The notes below the pieces were generated by a model. The model ran no database searches. It was given only the letters and a program-made list of their open reading frames with translations, and was not told where the DNA came from. The translations under genes were made by a program, and so were the position numbers. 27,700 bases of DNA from a virus, in IMG/VR virus record IMGVR_UViG_3300037606_000226, positions 1 to 27,700 of that record; one strand, written 5' to 3'. Shown here one piece after another: positions 15,654 to 21,613 of this stretch (positions are counted from its first letter, which is position 1; each line of letters opens with the position of its first letter).

Positions 15654-16214
15654 TTAGTTTTTAGTAAAGTTTTTTAAAGCCATTTCATACCTTTTTTGGT
15701 TGTGGTTAGGCTTTATTTCAATTGTTTGTTTTGAAAATTTCTTTTCGAGTGTAGGTAATGAAGCAGGAGCAGAATACATAGTTTTCATTGCATCTTGCAT
15801 TTCTGCCATTTTTTTCTTCATGCTTTCTAATTCCGGCATTACGATTTCCGCAATTGCAGCAATTACCGCTTCTTGTATACCTTCTGCAGGTACTACTTCT
15901 TCTTCTTCCATTTCCTCAAGTGATCCCTCACCTTCAGCATCTGGTTCTTTTATGCCTGTAATTTTACCCTCAGCATCTACTGTTACCACGATTCCAGAAT
16001 CAGTTGTATGTTCCCCTTCTGGGGCTTGTACTGAATTACCTTCTGCGTCGATAACAAATAAAGAATCGCCCTCTGCTAATGCATCCTCTTTTTCGTTAGT
16101 TACTTTGGTCCCGTCAGCTAATGTAGCTTCAGCAAAGTTTTCTGTAGGGGTGTTTGTAGCAGGAACAAGGTTGAAGTATTTGCTTACGATAGCCTTTAGT
16201 TCAGATTTGTTCAT
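15654..16214 (-). CDS. Scaffold-like / capsid assembly protein
   Basis: 186 aa from ATG 16214 (MNKSELKAIVSKYFNL). The open frame extends upstream to a GTG at 16316, but the extra 34 residues are unlike the rest and would overlap the hairpin at 16249-16264. The middle has a strand-rich repeat: ATLADGTKVTNEKEDALAEG, then DSLFVIDAEGNSVQAPEGEH and VVTVDAEGKITGI, seen in proteins preceding the capsid gene in Bacteroidota phages. It is followed by an acidic GSLEEMEEEEVVPAEGIQE stretch and a coiled-coil helix with MKKKMAEMQDAMKTM. A highly acidic, coiled-coil protein directly before the capsid gene fits a scaffold or coat-assembly partner. Confidence 0.7.
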   Translation of the reverse strand: MNKSELKAIVSKYFNLVPATNTPTENFAEATLADGTKVTNEKEDALAEGDSLFVIDAEGNSVQAPEGEHTTDSGIVVTVDAEGKITGIKEPDAEGEGSLEEMEEEEVVPAEGIQEAVIAAIAEIVMPELESMKKKMAEMQDAMKTMYSAPASLPTLEKKFSKQTIEIKPNHNQKRYEMALKNFTKN

Positions 16215-16242
16215 AAATTTAATATTAAGATTTTTAATTAAT

Positions 16243-16264
16243 AAAAAGACTCTAAGAATAGAGT
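16243..16264 (-). terminator. Hairpin between lipoprotein and scaffold genes
   Basis: On the minus strand ACTCTA-TTCT-TAGAGT (6-bp stem, 16264-16249) is followed by C and TTTTT (16247-16243). It may attenuate transcription from the lipoprotein genes into the capsid block or protect the 5' end of the capsid mRNA. Confidence 0.45.
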
Positions 16265-16302
16265 TTATCTTAATATAAATAGAAGTGGTTTTACAGTTAT
16301 TT

Positions 16303-16557
16303 TTAATAGTACACACAAACGTAGTCTCCTACCCTATGGCTTATAAAAGTTAGTGGGTCCACTTTAACTCTCGAATCGGTATTCAATCGAAAATAATAAT
16401 CTACTAATCCCGAATTATAATTTATTTGATTATACCCTCCCAAAATCACTCCGCATACATCTTCTTGTTTCTCGCAACTCGTAGAAGCTATTAGTAATAA
16501 CGCTAGTACAATCGTTGCTCTTATGTGTATCCCTGTCTCTCTCATTAGATTTTTCAT
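16303..16557 (-). CDS. Small secreted lipoprotein
   Basis: 84 aa from ATG 16557 (ATG 16545 is also possible). A basic N-region and hydrophobic core ATIVLALLLIA lead to the lipobox-like STSC at Cys28. CEKQED follows, resembling Bacteroidota lipoproteins of the 'SCEK' type. The mature part is about 57 residues with two further Cys and a strand-rich tail FISHRVGDYVCVYY. A lipoprotein anchored in the host envelope could act in superinfection exclusion or as an Rz1-like spanin subunit. No partner spanin is recognised nearby. Confidence 0.65.
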   Translation of the reverse strand: MKNLMRETGIHIRATIVLALLLIASTSCEKQEDVCGVILGGYNQINYNSGLVDYYFRLNTDSRVKVDPLTFISHRVGDYVCVYY

Positions 16558-16575
16558 ATCCTATGTATTATATTA

Positions 16576-16914
16576 TTAAATTGAAAAGCCACTCGTAGAA
16601 CCAAGCTTTAACAGTAAGGTATGTTGCCCTGTGGTTATTGTTGGGTACTTATTTTCAAAAATACTCTTAACTAGGTTCTTACTATTAGCATCTGAGATAG
16701 CTTGTATAAGCCCTTCAAAGTCGATACTTGCTTTTGAAATTAATCCTGTAGTGTTTGTCTGGGGAGGAATAATACTAGCTGGTTTAACTATCGTTTTAGT
16801 CTGAGTATTAATACTCTGGTTAGACTTCAGTATTTCGTAGATAGCATTTAACTTATTATTAAGCTTTAGTATCTCAGTATTAAATTGTTCTTCTGTAATT
16901 ATATTATTATTCAT
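16576..16914 (-). CDS. Hypothetical helical protein
   Basis: 112 aa, ATG 16914, first gene downstream of the sigma-70-like promoter at 17077-17104. Residues 8-36 form an amphipathic, probably coiled-coil helix (EEQFNTEILKLNNKLNAIYE). A Thr/Pro-rich linker and a second helical part (SIDFEGLIQAISDANSKNLV) follow. Nothing identifies a function. It precedes the lipoprotein by 18 bases and is probably co-expressed with it. Confidence 0.55.
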   Translation of the reverse strand: MNNNIITEEQFNTEILKLNNKLNAIYEILKSNQSINTQTKTIVKPASIIPPQTNTTGLISKASIDFEGLIQAISDANSKNLVKSIFENKYPTITTGQHTLLLKLGSTSGFSI

Positions 16915-16959
16915 TTATTATTATATCAAATTTATCTACTATATCATATTCCTTATCAT

Positions 16960-17001
16960 CTATTACTTCTAACCTATTGCCTATTACTTCTAACCTATTA
17001 C
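16960..17001. repeat. 21-bp tandem direct repeat, two copies
   Basis: CTATTACTTCTAACCTATTG plus C at 16960-16980 is repeated at 16981-17001 with a single change (G to A at unit position 20). It lies in the leader between the promoter at 17077-17104 and ATG 16914. It could be an operator for a dimeric regulator or a simple slippage product. Confidence 0.85.
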
Positions 17002-17076
17002 CTATAAGCAACTTGGATCACTGTTGGTTCTCATTTGGTTCTTAGTTGGATAATTATTATAATTTTTATCTTTGTG

Positions 17077-17104
17077 AGTATACTCTCTTTTTTTTGAGTG
17101 TCAA
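17077..17104 (-). promoter_or_regulatory. Near-consensus sigma-70-like promoter with palindromic -10
   Basis: On the minus strand TTGACA (17104-17099), 16 bases and TATACT (17082-17077). The -10 is embedded in the perfect 10-bp palindrome GAGTATACTC (17085-17076). It faces the 112-aa, lipoprotein, scaffold and capsid genes, making it a candidate late promoter with an overlapping operator. Confidence 0.5.
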
Positions 17105-17167
17105 CTACTATTCTTTAAAAGTAATGTTTAACATAGTCTGACATAGGTTTTTTAGTTTTTAAAATGT

Positions 17168-17614
17168 TTACCTATATAGGTTTATTTTTTTTAAGTAATT
17201 ACTAACATAAGCTGGAGTAACTTTTAGTATTTTAGCTACTTCATCTATATAAGATATTCTATAGGTTTCATCCATAAGATCTAACTTTCCCTGGATAGTT
17301 AATTTATCCATCATACTAATAGATACATAAGTTTGAGTGATCTTAAGCTCCTGGTTAAACACTTTCATCCCATCTCTTACAGACTCTTTCAATCTTTCAG
17401 ATAATTCCTTACTCCATCTAATTAACCAGTAGGTAAGATACTTAACATACTTAGAACTATCCTCAGTACTGTTTATATAATGTAATTCCCACTTATTACC
17501 ATTAATCTTATGGTGCCACCAGTACTCAAATCCATCATAAGTTATTTTATGGTTACTAGGGAGGGATAGTTTTTCTAGCTGTTCATTAGTCCAACTGGTT
17601 TTAAACTTTATCAT
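17168..17614 (-). CDS. Hypothetical protein with C-terminal HTH
   Basis: 148 aa, ATG 17614. It is rich in Trp, Lys and Tyr. An N-terminal part (WTNEQLEKLSLPSNHKITYD) precedes a W-rich segment. The C-terminus DEVAKILKVTPAYVSNYLKK has the regular form of a helix-turn-helix ('eiAkil.vt..yVs..Lk'). A DNA-binding regulator is plausible. It lies just after a terminator-like hairpin and before the sigma-70-like promoter, so it could be a separately controlled early gene. Confidence 0.6.
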   Translation of the reverse strand: MIKFKTSWTNEQLEKLSLPSNHKITYDGFEYWWHHKINGNKWELHYINSTEDSSKYVKYLTYWLIRWSKELSERLKESVRDGMKVFNQELKITQTYVSISMMDKLTIQGKLDLMDETYRISYIDEVAKILKVTPAYVSNYLKKINLYR

Positions 17615-17628
17615 AATTTTAAATTTAT

Positions 17629-17658
17629 TTAAAAATAAAACCCCCTAAAGAGCTGGGG
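17629..17658 (-). terminator. Terminator-like hairpin after the HNH gene
   Basis: On the minus strand CCCC (17658-17655) pairs with GGGG (within 17645-17641) across a 10-base loop and is followed by TTTTATTTTT. It lies 79 bases past the HNH stop and just before ATG 17614. The stem is short but G/C-only. Confidence 0.5.
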
Positions 17659-17737
17659 AAGACAGACATCTTTAAGAGGTTTATAATGTTTTTATATAGG
17701 GCTTCCCTCCCGTTTGTTATACCAATGTACGAACTTA

Positions 17738-18442
17738 TTATTTAACCAACAACTTTTTATTAAGTTTTCTTTCGTTACATTTACGGGTCTGTTCATATTG
17801 CCATCTTGCGTATTCCTTTAGCTTCTCCTCCATACCCTCTATACGTACATAAAATTCCTCCCAATTTAAGTTCTTATCTAACTTCTCAGCCATAAACCCT
17901 AATCTTCCGAAGATAGTTGTCCTACCATTCAGACGTGCAGAAACTGAAAGAACTGAACAACCTAAAGCAATTGCTGCCCCTACTGTAGATTCGTAAATCT
18001 CTACTCTACCGTCTTGGTGGGTAATTCTAACAGGCTTTCTTCGTTTTAATCCTCCTTTAATTAACCCATCATTCATCAGCCCTAATTTCCAAGCATGCCT
18101 TATATTATCTTTTCTTGAAACCCATTCTAGATTTGTTACTGAATTGTTCTCCTTATTACCATCTTTGTGATTCACCTCCTGGTAGGTATTTTCGGTGGGT
18201 GCACCTAGGAAGTGAAAAGCTACGAGTCTGTGAATTTTTTCTAATTTAGGAATACACCAGCCGTTCTTGTATACCCCCCTATCTTGGGTACCATCGTACA
18301 GTCGTACGTGCAAATATCCCATTTTATCTTTCTGGGGTTTTAATAATCTACCCTCTTTGCTTTTAGCGAAAGTTTTTACGTTCCCTAAACTACTGATTTG
18401 ATAATAATTAAAGTCTGTTACTGTCTTGAATTCTTCTTTCAT
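17738..18442 (-). CDS. NUMOD4-HNH homing endonuclease
   Basis: 234 aa, ATG 18442. Order of parts: a NUMOD4 DNA-binding segment (residues about 3-48: VTDFNYYQISSLGNVKTFAK), then an HNH nuclease core (about 69-109). Key residues are H71, N91-H92-K-D94, N97 and N104, in EVNHKDGNKENN and TNLEWVS. A NUMOD1-like segment follows (about 136-175: EIYESTVGAAIALGCSVLSV). The catalytic His-Asn pattern is intact, so the enzyme is probably active. Its C-terminal ~40 residues are basic and helical. It is the first minus-strand gene of the divergent region and appears to be a free-standing homing gene, with no intron or split gene visible around it. Confidence 0.85.
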   Translation of the reverse strand: MKEEFKTVTDFNYYQISSLGNVKTFAKSKEGRLLKPQKDKMGYLHVRLYDGTQDRGVYKNGWCIPKLEKIHRLVAFHFLGAPTENTYQEVNHKDGNKENNSVTNLEWVSRKDNIRHAWKLGLMNDGLIKGGLKRRKPVRITHQDGRVEIYESTVGAAIALGCSVLSVSARLNGRTTIFGRLGFMAEKLDKNLNWEEFYVRIEGMEEKLKEYARWQYEQTRKCNERKLNKKLLVK

Positions 18443-18470
18443 TTTTGTTTAATTTAATTTTCTTAATTAT

Positions 18471-18499
18471 AATATAAGGAATATTTTTCGTATAAACAA
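18471..18499 (-). promoter_or_regulatory. Bacteroidota-type promoter for the HNH gene
   Basis: On the minus strand TTG at 18499-18497, a 20-base spacer, then TATATT at 18476-18471. It follows the TTG-N19-21-TAnnTTTG outline known for Bacteroidota, though the final TTTG is not complete. It lies 29 bases upstream of ATG 18442. Confidence 0.4.
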
Positions 18500-18582
18500 C
18501 TCCTCTATATACTAATACATATCCACAAAAAACCATTTATTATTTAGAATGAGTATAAATTACCTATTAGTAAAGAAAATAG

Positions 18583-18613
18583 TTGCAAACCCCTTTTATT
18601 GTTCTTATCTTAA
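18583..18613 (+). promoter_or_regulatory. Bacteroidota-type promoter for the ATPase operon
   Basis: TTG at 18583-18585, a 20-base spacer, then TATCTTAA at 18606-18613, the same geometry as the divergent promoter. Initiation about 7 bases downstream would put the mRNA 5' end just before the pseudoknot at 18623. Confidence 0.45.
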
Positions 18614-18622
18614 GGTATAGAT

Positions 18623-18663
18623 GGCGGTTTAACGACTTCACCGCCGAAATTTAAAGAGGTCGT
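18623..18663 (+). promoter_or_regulatory. H-type pseudoknot in the ATPase mRNA leader
   Basis: Stem 1 is GGCGGT (18623-18628) with ACCGCC (18640-18645), 6 bp. Its loop holds ACGACTT (18632-18638), which pairs with AGGTCGT (18657-18663) over 7 positions with one G-U. Connecting loops are 3, 1 and 11 bases, normal for an H-type fold. It ends 19 bases before ATG 18683. It may regulate translation or bind a ligand or protein. Pairing is seen directly; folding and function are inferred. Confidence 0.55.
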
Positions 18664-18682
18664 AAAACTAAATTTTTTAAAT

Positions 18683-19558
18683 ATGTTGTTACAATTAAGT
18701 TCAAAGCAAAAATCTGCTATTCAAGCAGGAATGTTAAAAAGAAATCGTTTAATTAGAGCTACTAAACAAGCAGCAAATCAAGTTAACTTAGACGAAAAAC
18801 CAATCCATTATTACATTTATGGTCCATCCGGTATAGGTAAAACTTATCAATCGATGGAAGCTGTTAAAGAATCTGGTGTAGATTTCTTTACAGTTAGTGG
18901 TAATGTTAGTATGTATAATTTTGCAATTGGTCTAGCCACCATAGCAATGGGTACAGAAGGAACCAAAGCAGTTATAATTATTGATGACTGTGATGAGATT
19001 TTAAAAGATGCTAATACTATCAATCAAATGAAGGAATTATTAGGAGAAAATAAACTCACTTATAATAAAAGGTTTCATTTAAATCAATTAGGAGACGAAG
19101 AGAGTATTCCTTATCAAGCAGTACAGAGATGTATGAATGAAAATGGAGTAGGATTTACAGTAGACTGTTCCAATATGACTTTTATTATTACTTCCAATAT
19201 TAGATTATCATATGATTCTACAGCAGATGAAATTACAGAAAAGAATGGTGGTTTAGATACTACTAAATCTATACGAGCACGTCACCTGGCAGCAATTAGA
19301 GGTAGATGTGAGGTTAAGGATTTAGATATGACTATGGAAGAGAAATGGGGAAATTTAGCTTCTGTATGTCTTGAAGATGGAGCCTGTAAGGACTGTATTA
19401 ACGACCAGGAAAAGATTTTTATCTTAAATTATATATGGAGTAACTGGGATAATATGAAAGAAACCTCTATCCGTACAGCAGAGAAAATGGCACGTACTCT
19501 TAAAATAGAAGGCCCAGATAATATTGTAGATGCTTTTGATGCAGATTATTTAAAGTAA
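18683..19558 (+). CDS. AAA+ ATPase, probable replication/helicase-loader type
   Basis: 291 aa, ATG 18683 after an A/T-rich leader. Walker A GPSGIGKT (47-54), Walker B AVIIIDDCDEI (96-106), a sensor-1-like FIITSN (167-172) and an arginine-rich stretch RARHLAAIRGRC (198-209) holding the likely Arg finger. The C-terminal half is helical (IRTAEKMARTLKI). The ATPase type, with SGNVSMYNFAIGL after Walker A, is one I associate with small Bacteroidota phages. It is the only candidate replication enzyme in the genome, so it probably acts as origin-remodelling or helicase-loading ATPase with host polymerases. It is separated by one base from the next gene, with which it forms the sole plus-strand operon. 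Confidence 0.8.
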   Translation: MLLQLSSKQKSAIQAGMLKRNRLIRATKQAANQVNLDEKPIHYYIYGPSGIGKTYQSMEAVKESGVDFFTVSGNVSMYNFAIGLATIAMGTEGTKAVIIIDDCDEILKDANTINQMKELLGENKLTYNKRFHLNQLGDEESIPYQAVQRCMNENGVGFTVDCSNMTFIITSNIRLSYDSTADEITEKNGGLDTTKSIRARHLAAIRGRCEVKDLDMTMEEKWGNLASVCLEDGACKDCINDQEKIFILNYIWSNWDNMKETSIRTAEKMARTLKIEGPDNIVDAFDADYLK

Positions 19559-19559
19559 T

Positions 19560-20291
19560 ATGAAGAAGACAAGGGAACAAATACAAGCCGCATTAGACTC
19601 TCTTAATGAGGGTATATTAGGATCTAGAAAAGACTACCAATGGGATAATTCTATGAGAATGCAATCAGATTTAAATATAGCTAAATCTAAAGAAGCAAGA
19701 GAAAAAATGGCAGTAGCAGCCAAAGTAAGACATAAAGACGGATGGGCTAGCCCTAGTAGGTACGAATGGACAGTAGAAAACAATCCTAATAAAGGAGGAA
19801 ATAAAGGAAAGAAAAACCCAGTTTACGGAAGAGGAGCTAGGTACTTAGAACACACTACAGGGTTTACGGGTGCTTTCCTAGATATGAAAAATCAATTTCC
19901 TGGATTTACAATACAACTAGTAGGTAGAAAAAATATACAGAAAAATAGTATTTTTCCTAAATGTAAGTGGACCAAGATTGCAGATACTAGTATGAAAATT
20001 AAACCTAAAAAAGTACACCTTACAATTGAACAGGTATTAGAAATAAAAGAGAACTATAAAAAAGATATAACTATGTCAGCTTCTTCTATTTCAAATAATT
20101 ATAACGTACATTTAGTGGCTATAAATAACATGTTAAGTAATAAAGATGTTTATAATGATCCTAAGTTTGGCCCTCCTGTAGAGGTTAGGTCTCACCCTAT
20201 TCACACTTGCCCTCATTGTAGTAAGCAGGTTGGTGGTAGTAACTTTAAAAGATGGCATGGAGATAATTGTAAAAATAAAGTTGTAGAATAA
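19560..20291 (+). CDS. Zinc-finger DNA-binding protein related to homing endonucleases
   Basis: 243 aa, ATG 19560, one base after the ATPase stop. The N-terminal part (KSKEAREKMAVAAKVRHKDG) resembles a NUMOD3 helix. A Gly/Lys-rich NPNKGGNKGKKNPVYGRGAR segment follows, then an HTH-like part at about 153-197 (LTIEQVLEIKENYKKDI, SASSISNNYNVHLVAINNML). The C-terminus has CPHC (217-220) and RWHGDNC (231-237), a zinc finger seen at the ends of phage HNH and GIY-YIG proteins. No HNH or GIY-YIG catalytic core is visible, so this may be a nuclease-less relative recruited to bind DNA beside the ATPase, for example at the origin. Confidence 0.65.
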   Translation: MKKTREQIQAALDSLNEGILGSRKDYQWDNSMRMQSDLNIAKSKEAREKMAVAAKVRHKDGWASPSRYEWTVENNPNKGGNKGKKNPVYGRGARYLEHTTGFTGAFLDMKNQFPGFTIQLVGRKNIQKNSIFPKCKWTKIADTSMKIKPKKVHLTIEQVLEIKENYKKDITMSASSISNNYNVHLVAINNMLSNKDVYNDPKFGPPVEVRSHPIHTCPHCSKQVGGSNFKRWHGDNCKNKVVE

Positions 20292-20367
20292 GAATATAGT
20301 TCGTATATTATAATAATGGGAAGTCATAAAACCCAAGTTATATTTGTTTTTTCTTAATTTCATGATC

Positions 20368-20397
20368 GAGGTCCCAAAGTATATAGCTAGGGATCTC
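20368..20397. terminator. Possible bidirectional terminator between convergent genes
   Basis: GAGGTCCC (20368-20375) pairs with GGGATCTC (20390-20397) over 8 bp with one G-U, loop 14. Read on the plus strand it is followed by a T-rich stretch; on the minus strand the tail is weaker. It lies between the end of the plus operon (20291) and the end of the minus operon (20400). Confidence 0.45.
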
Positions 20398-20399
20398 TT

Positions 20400-20594
20400 T
20401 CATTTTAAATTAGGCCATTTCTTCTTAATCCAATTCTTACTTCTATTAAAAACAATCCTTCCAATTAATCCTCCTAATGAACCGAAGACCCCGAGTAGTA
20501 AGGCTGTCCACAGCTCTTGTATCGGAAGATTCATTATTAAGGTAAAGCTACCACCAAAGAACATCGAGATCTTATTTTCCATGCAAAGTTTCAT
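20400..20594 (-). CDS. Small membrane protein, holin-like candidate
   Basis: 64 aa, ATG 20594 (ATG 20582 gives a slightly shorter form), 2 bases after the protease stop. There are two hydrophobic stretches: a short one at about 11-22 and a full segment at about 29-49 (LWTALLLGVFGSLGGLIGRI), the latter Gly-rich and continuing into the basic tail SKNWIKKKWPNLK. Size, Gly-rich span and basic end fit small phage holins. It is the last gene of the long structural transcript, where lysis genes are often found. A structural role cannot be excluded. Confidence 0.55.
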   Translation of the reverse strand: MKLCMENKISMFFGGSFTLIMNLPIQELWTALLLGVFGSLGGLIGRIVFNRSKNWIKKKWPNLK

Positions 20595-20596
20595 TT

Positions 20597-21586
20597 TTAA
20601 TTCTGAATTAATTTGTCAATAAAATACCCAGTTATTGAATATCCACTTAACTCCTTTGACTTTACTCTAGCCCAGGTTTTGGAATCAGTAATCCTATACA
20701 TCCCCATCCAAGTTCCGGCAGGTAAATGATCGAATCCATATATACTAGCCTTATCCTTTTTAGGATCTTCTATAATCCAAGTCTCCATCATATGCCCTTC
20801 AACAGGCTGGTTAGGATCGTGATTGGCATTTAATCTATCTAGAAGTTTATCCTTCATCATTTTTTCTGCTACGGCTTTAACCGTATCTTTTGAAAAGAAT
20901 ACATAGTAAGGATTACCTTCTTCATCTACTCTAAGGATCTGTTTATTGGGGATCATTAATGGACCTACCACAATTTGCTGGTCTTCACTAGCAAAAGAGA
21001 AGTTACTCTCCGATACCTCATTGGTATAAGCCGGTAGACTTGTTACATCTACGTCTAAGCTTGTCTCTCCTGCAAGATCTCTAACTTCCTGTACATATGT
21101 ATAGACGTATTGGTGTTCCTCTGTTAGACCCATTATTTCGGCTAACTGTAGAATTTCGTAAGCAAGGGTTTGGGCAGCTACTACATCATTGTAAGAGGCA
21201 GATTCCATTTGATCTACTGTATGTTTTTTAATCCAAAATAATACATCTTGTAGTTTGGCTGATCTTTTTGCAACATCCATATCTACATCTAACTCTCCAG
21301 ATACTATTTTTTTGTATAAAGCAGAAGCCTGAGAATCGATATCGAAATGTCTTGTATTGTAATCTCCTATGGTAAGTTCTGATATCTCTTCAGTTTCCTG
21401 ATCAAATTTAACTCCCATCTCCTCCTCTAAAGCTAATTTTATAATTTGGAGAGTTAAAATATCCTCTATCTCTACTTCATTAAATGCAAAGAAGTTTTCT
21501 TGTATGGCTGGTTTGTCGACTAGACTGTTAGTTTCAAATCCTAAAAAGCCTGAAATTTCACTTATAAGTAATTCTACTATTTTCAT
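20597..21586 (-). CDS. XkdF-type prohead serine protease
   Basis: 329 aa, ATG 21586. The C-terminal ~130 residues match the XkdF family: ANHDPNQPVEGHMMETWIIE with His256, then ASIYGFDHLPAGTWMGMYRI and the end ELSGYSITGYF with Ser317, the likely His and Ser of the active site. The N-terminus has the GFLGFETNSLVDKPAIQENF leader typical of these proteins. Between them (about 35-195) lies a helical insert of about 160 residues, larger than I would expect. It should mature the capsid or scaffold. Unusually it lies after the tape measure and over 4 kb from the capsid genes, with the plus-strand operon in between. Confidence 0.75.
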   Translation of the reverse strand: MKIVELLISEISGFLGFETNSLVDKPAIQENFFAFNEVEIEDILTLQIIKLALEEEMGVKFDQETEEISELTIGDYNTRHFDIDSQASALYKKIVSGELDVDMDVAKRSAKLQDVLFWIKKHTVDQMESASYNDVVAAQTLAYEILQLAEIMGLTEEHQYVYTYVQEVRDLAGETSLDVDVTSLPAYTNEVSESNFSFASEDQQIVVGPLMIPNKQILRVDEEGNPYYVFFSKDTVKAVAEKMMKDKLLDRLNANHDPNQPVEGHMMETWIIEDPKKDKASIYGFDHLPAGTWMGMYRITDSKTWARVKSKELSGYSITGYFIDKLIQN

Positions 21587-21613
21587 ATTGGTATTTTTAA
21601 TAAATAGGTTTTG

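Larger units (their letters stand above)
16915..17167. other. Gene-free stretch with promoter and short repeat
   Basis: These 253 bases hold a sigma-70-like promoter (17077-17104), a 21-bp tandem duplication (16960-17001) and otherwise A/T-rich sequence with stops in all frames. I see no tRNA or other RNA gene. Confidence 0.6.
18443..18682. other. Divergent regulatory region between HNH and ATPase genes
   Basis: These 240 A/T-rich bases carry one candidate promoter for each direction, both with the same TTG-N20-TAnnTT layout, and a GC-rich stem/pseudoknot near the ATPase start. This would also be a reasonable place for a replication origin, but I see no clear iterons here. Confidence 0.55.

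Noticed and set aside
15700-16278. Long open frame on the plus strand (192 aa)
   Set aside because: It lies antisense to the scaffold-like gene, is dominated by Ser/Ala/Ile from the reverse of acidic codons, and has no plausible leader or neighbours.
16214-16316. N-terminal extension of the scaffold-like protein from GTG 16316
   Set aside because: It would overlap a terminator-like hairpin and the lipoprotein gene's 3' end, and the added residues are basic/hydrophobic, unlike the acidic protein; ATG 16214 is better.
18623-18663. Known riboswitch classes with an H-type fold (preQ1-I, SAM-II)
   Set aside because: TTTAAC after stem 1 hints at SAM-II, but the remaining conserved bases of either class do not match what I remember, so no class is claimed.
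20133-20363. Minus-strand frame of 76 aa
   Set aside because: It is mostly antisense to the zinc-finger gene, and its composition shows no protein character.
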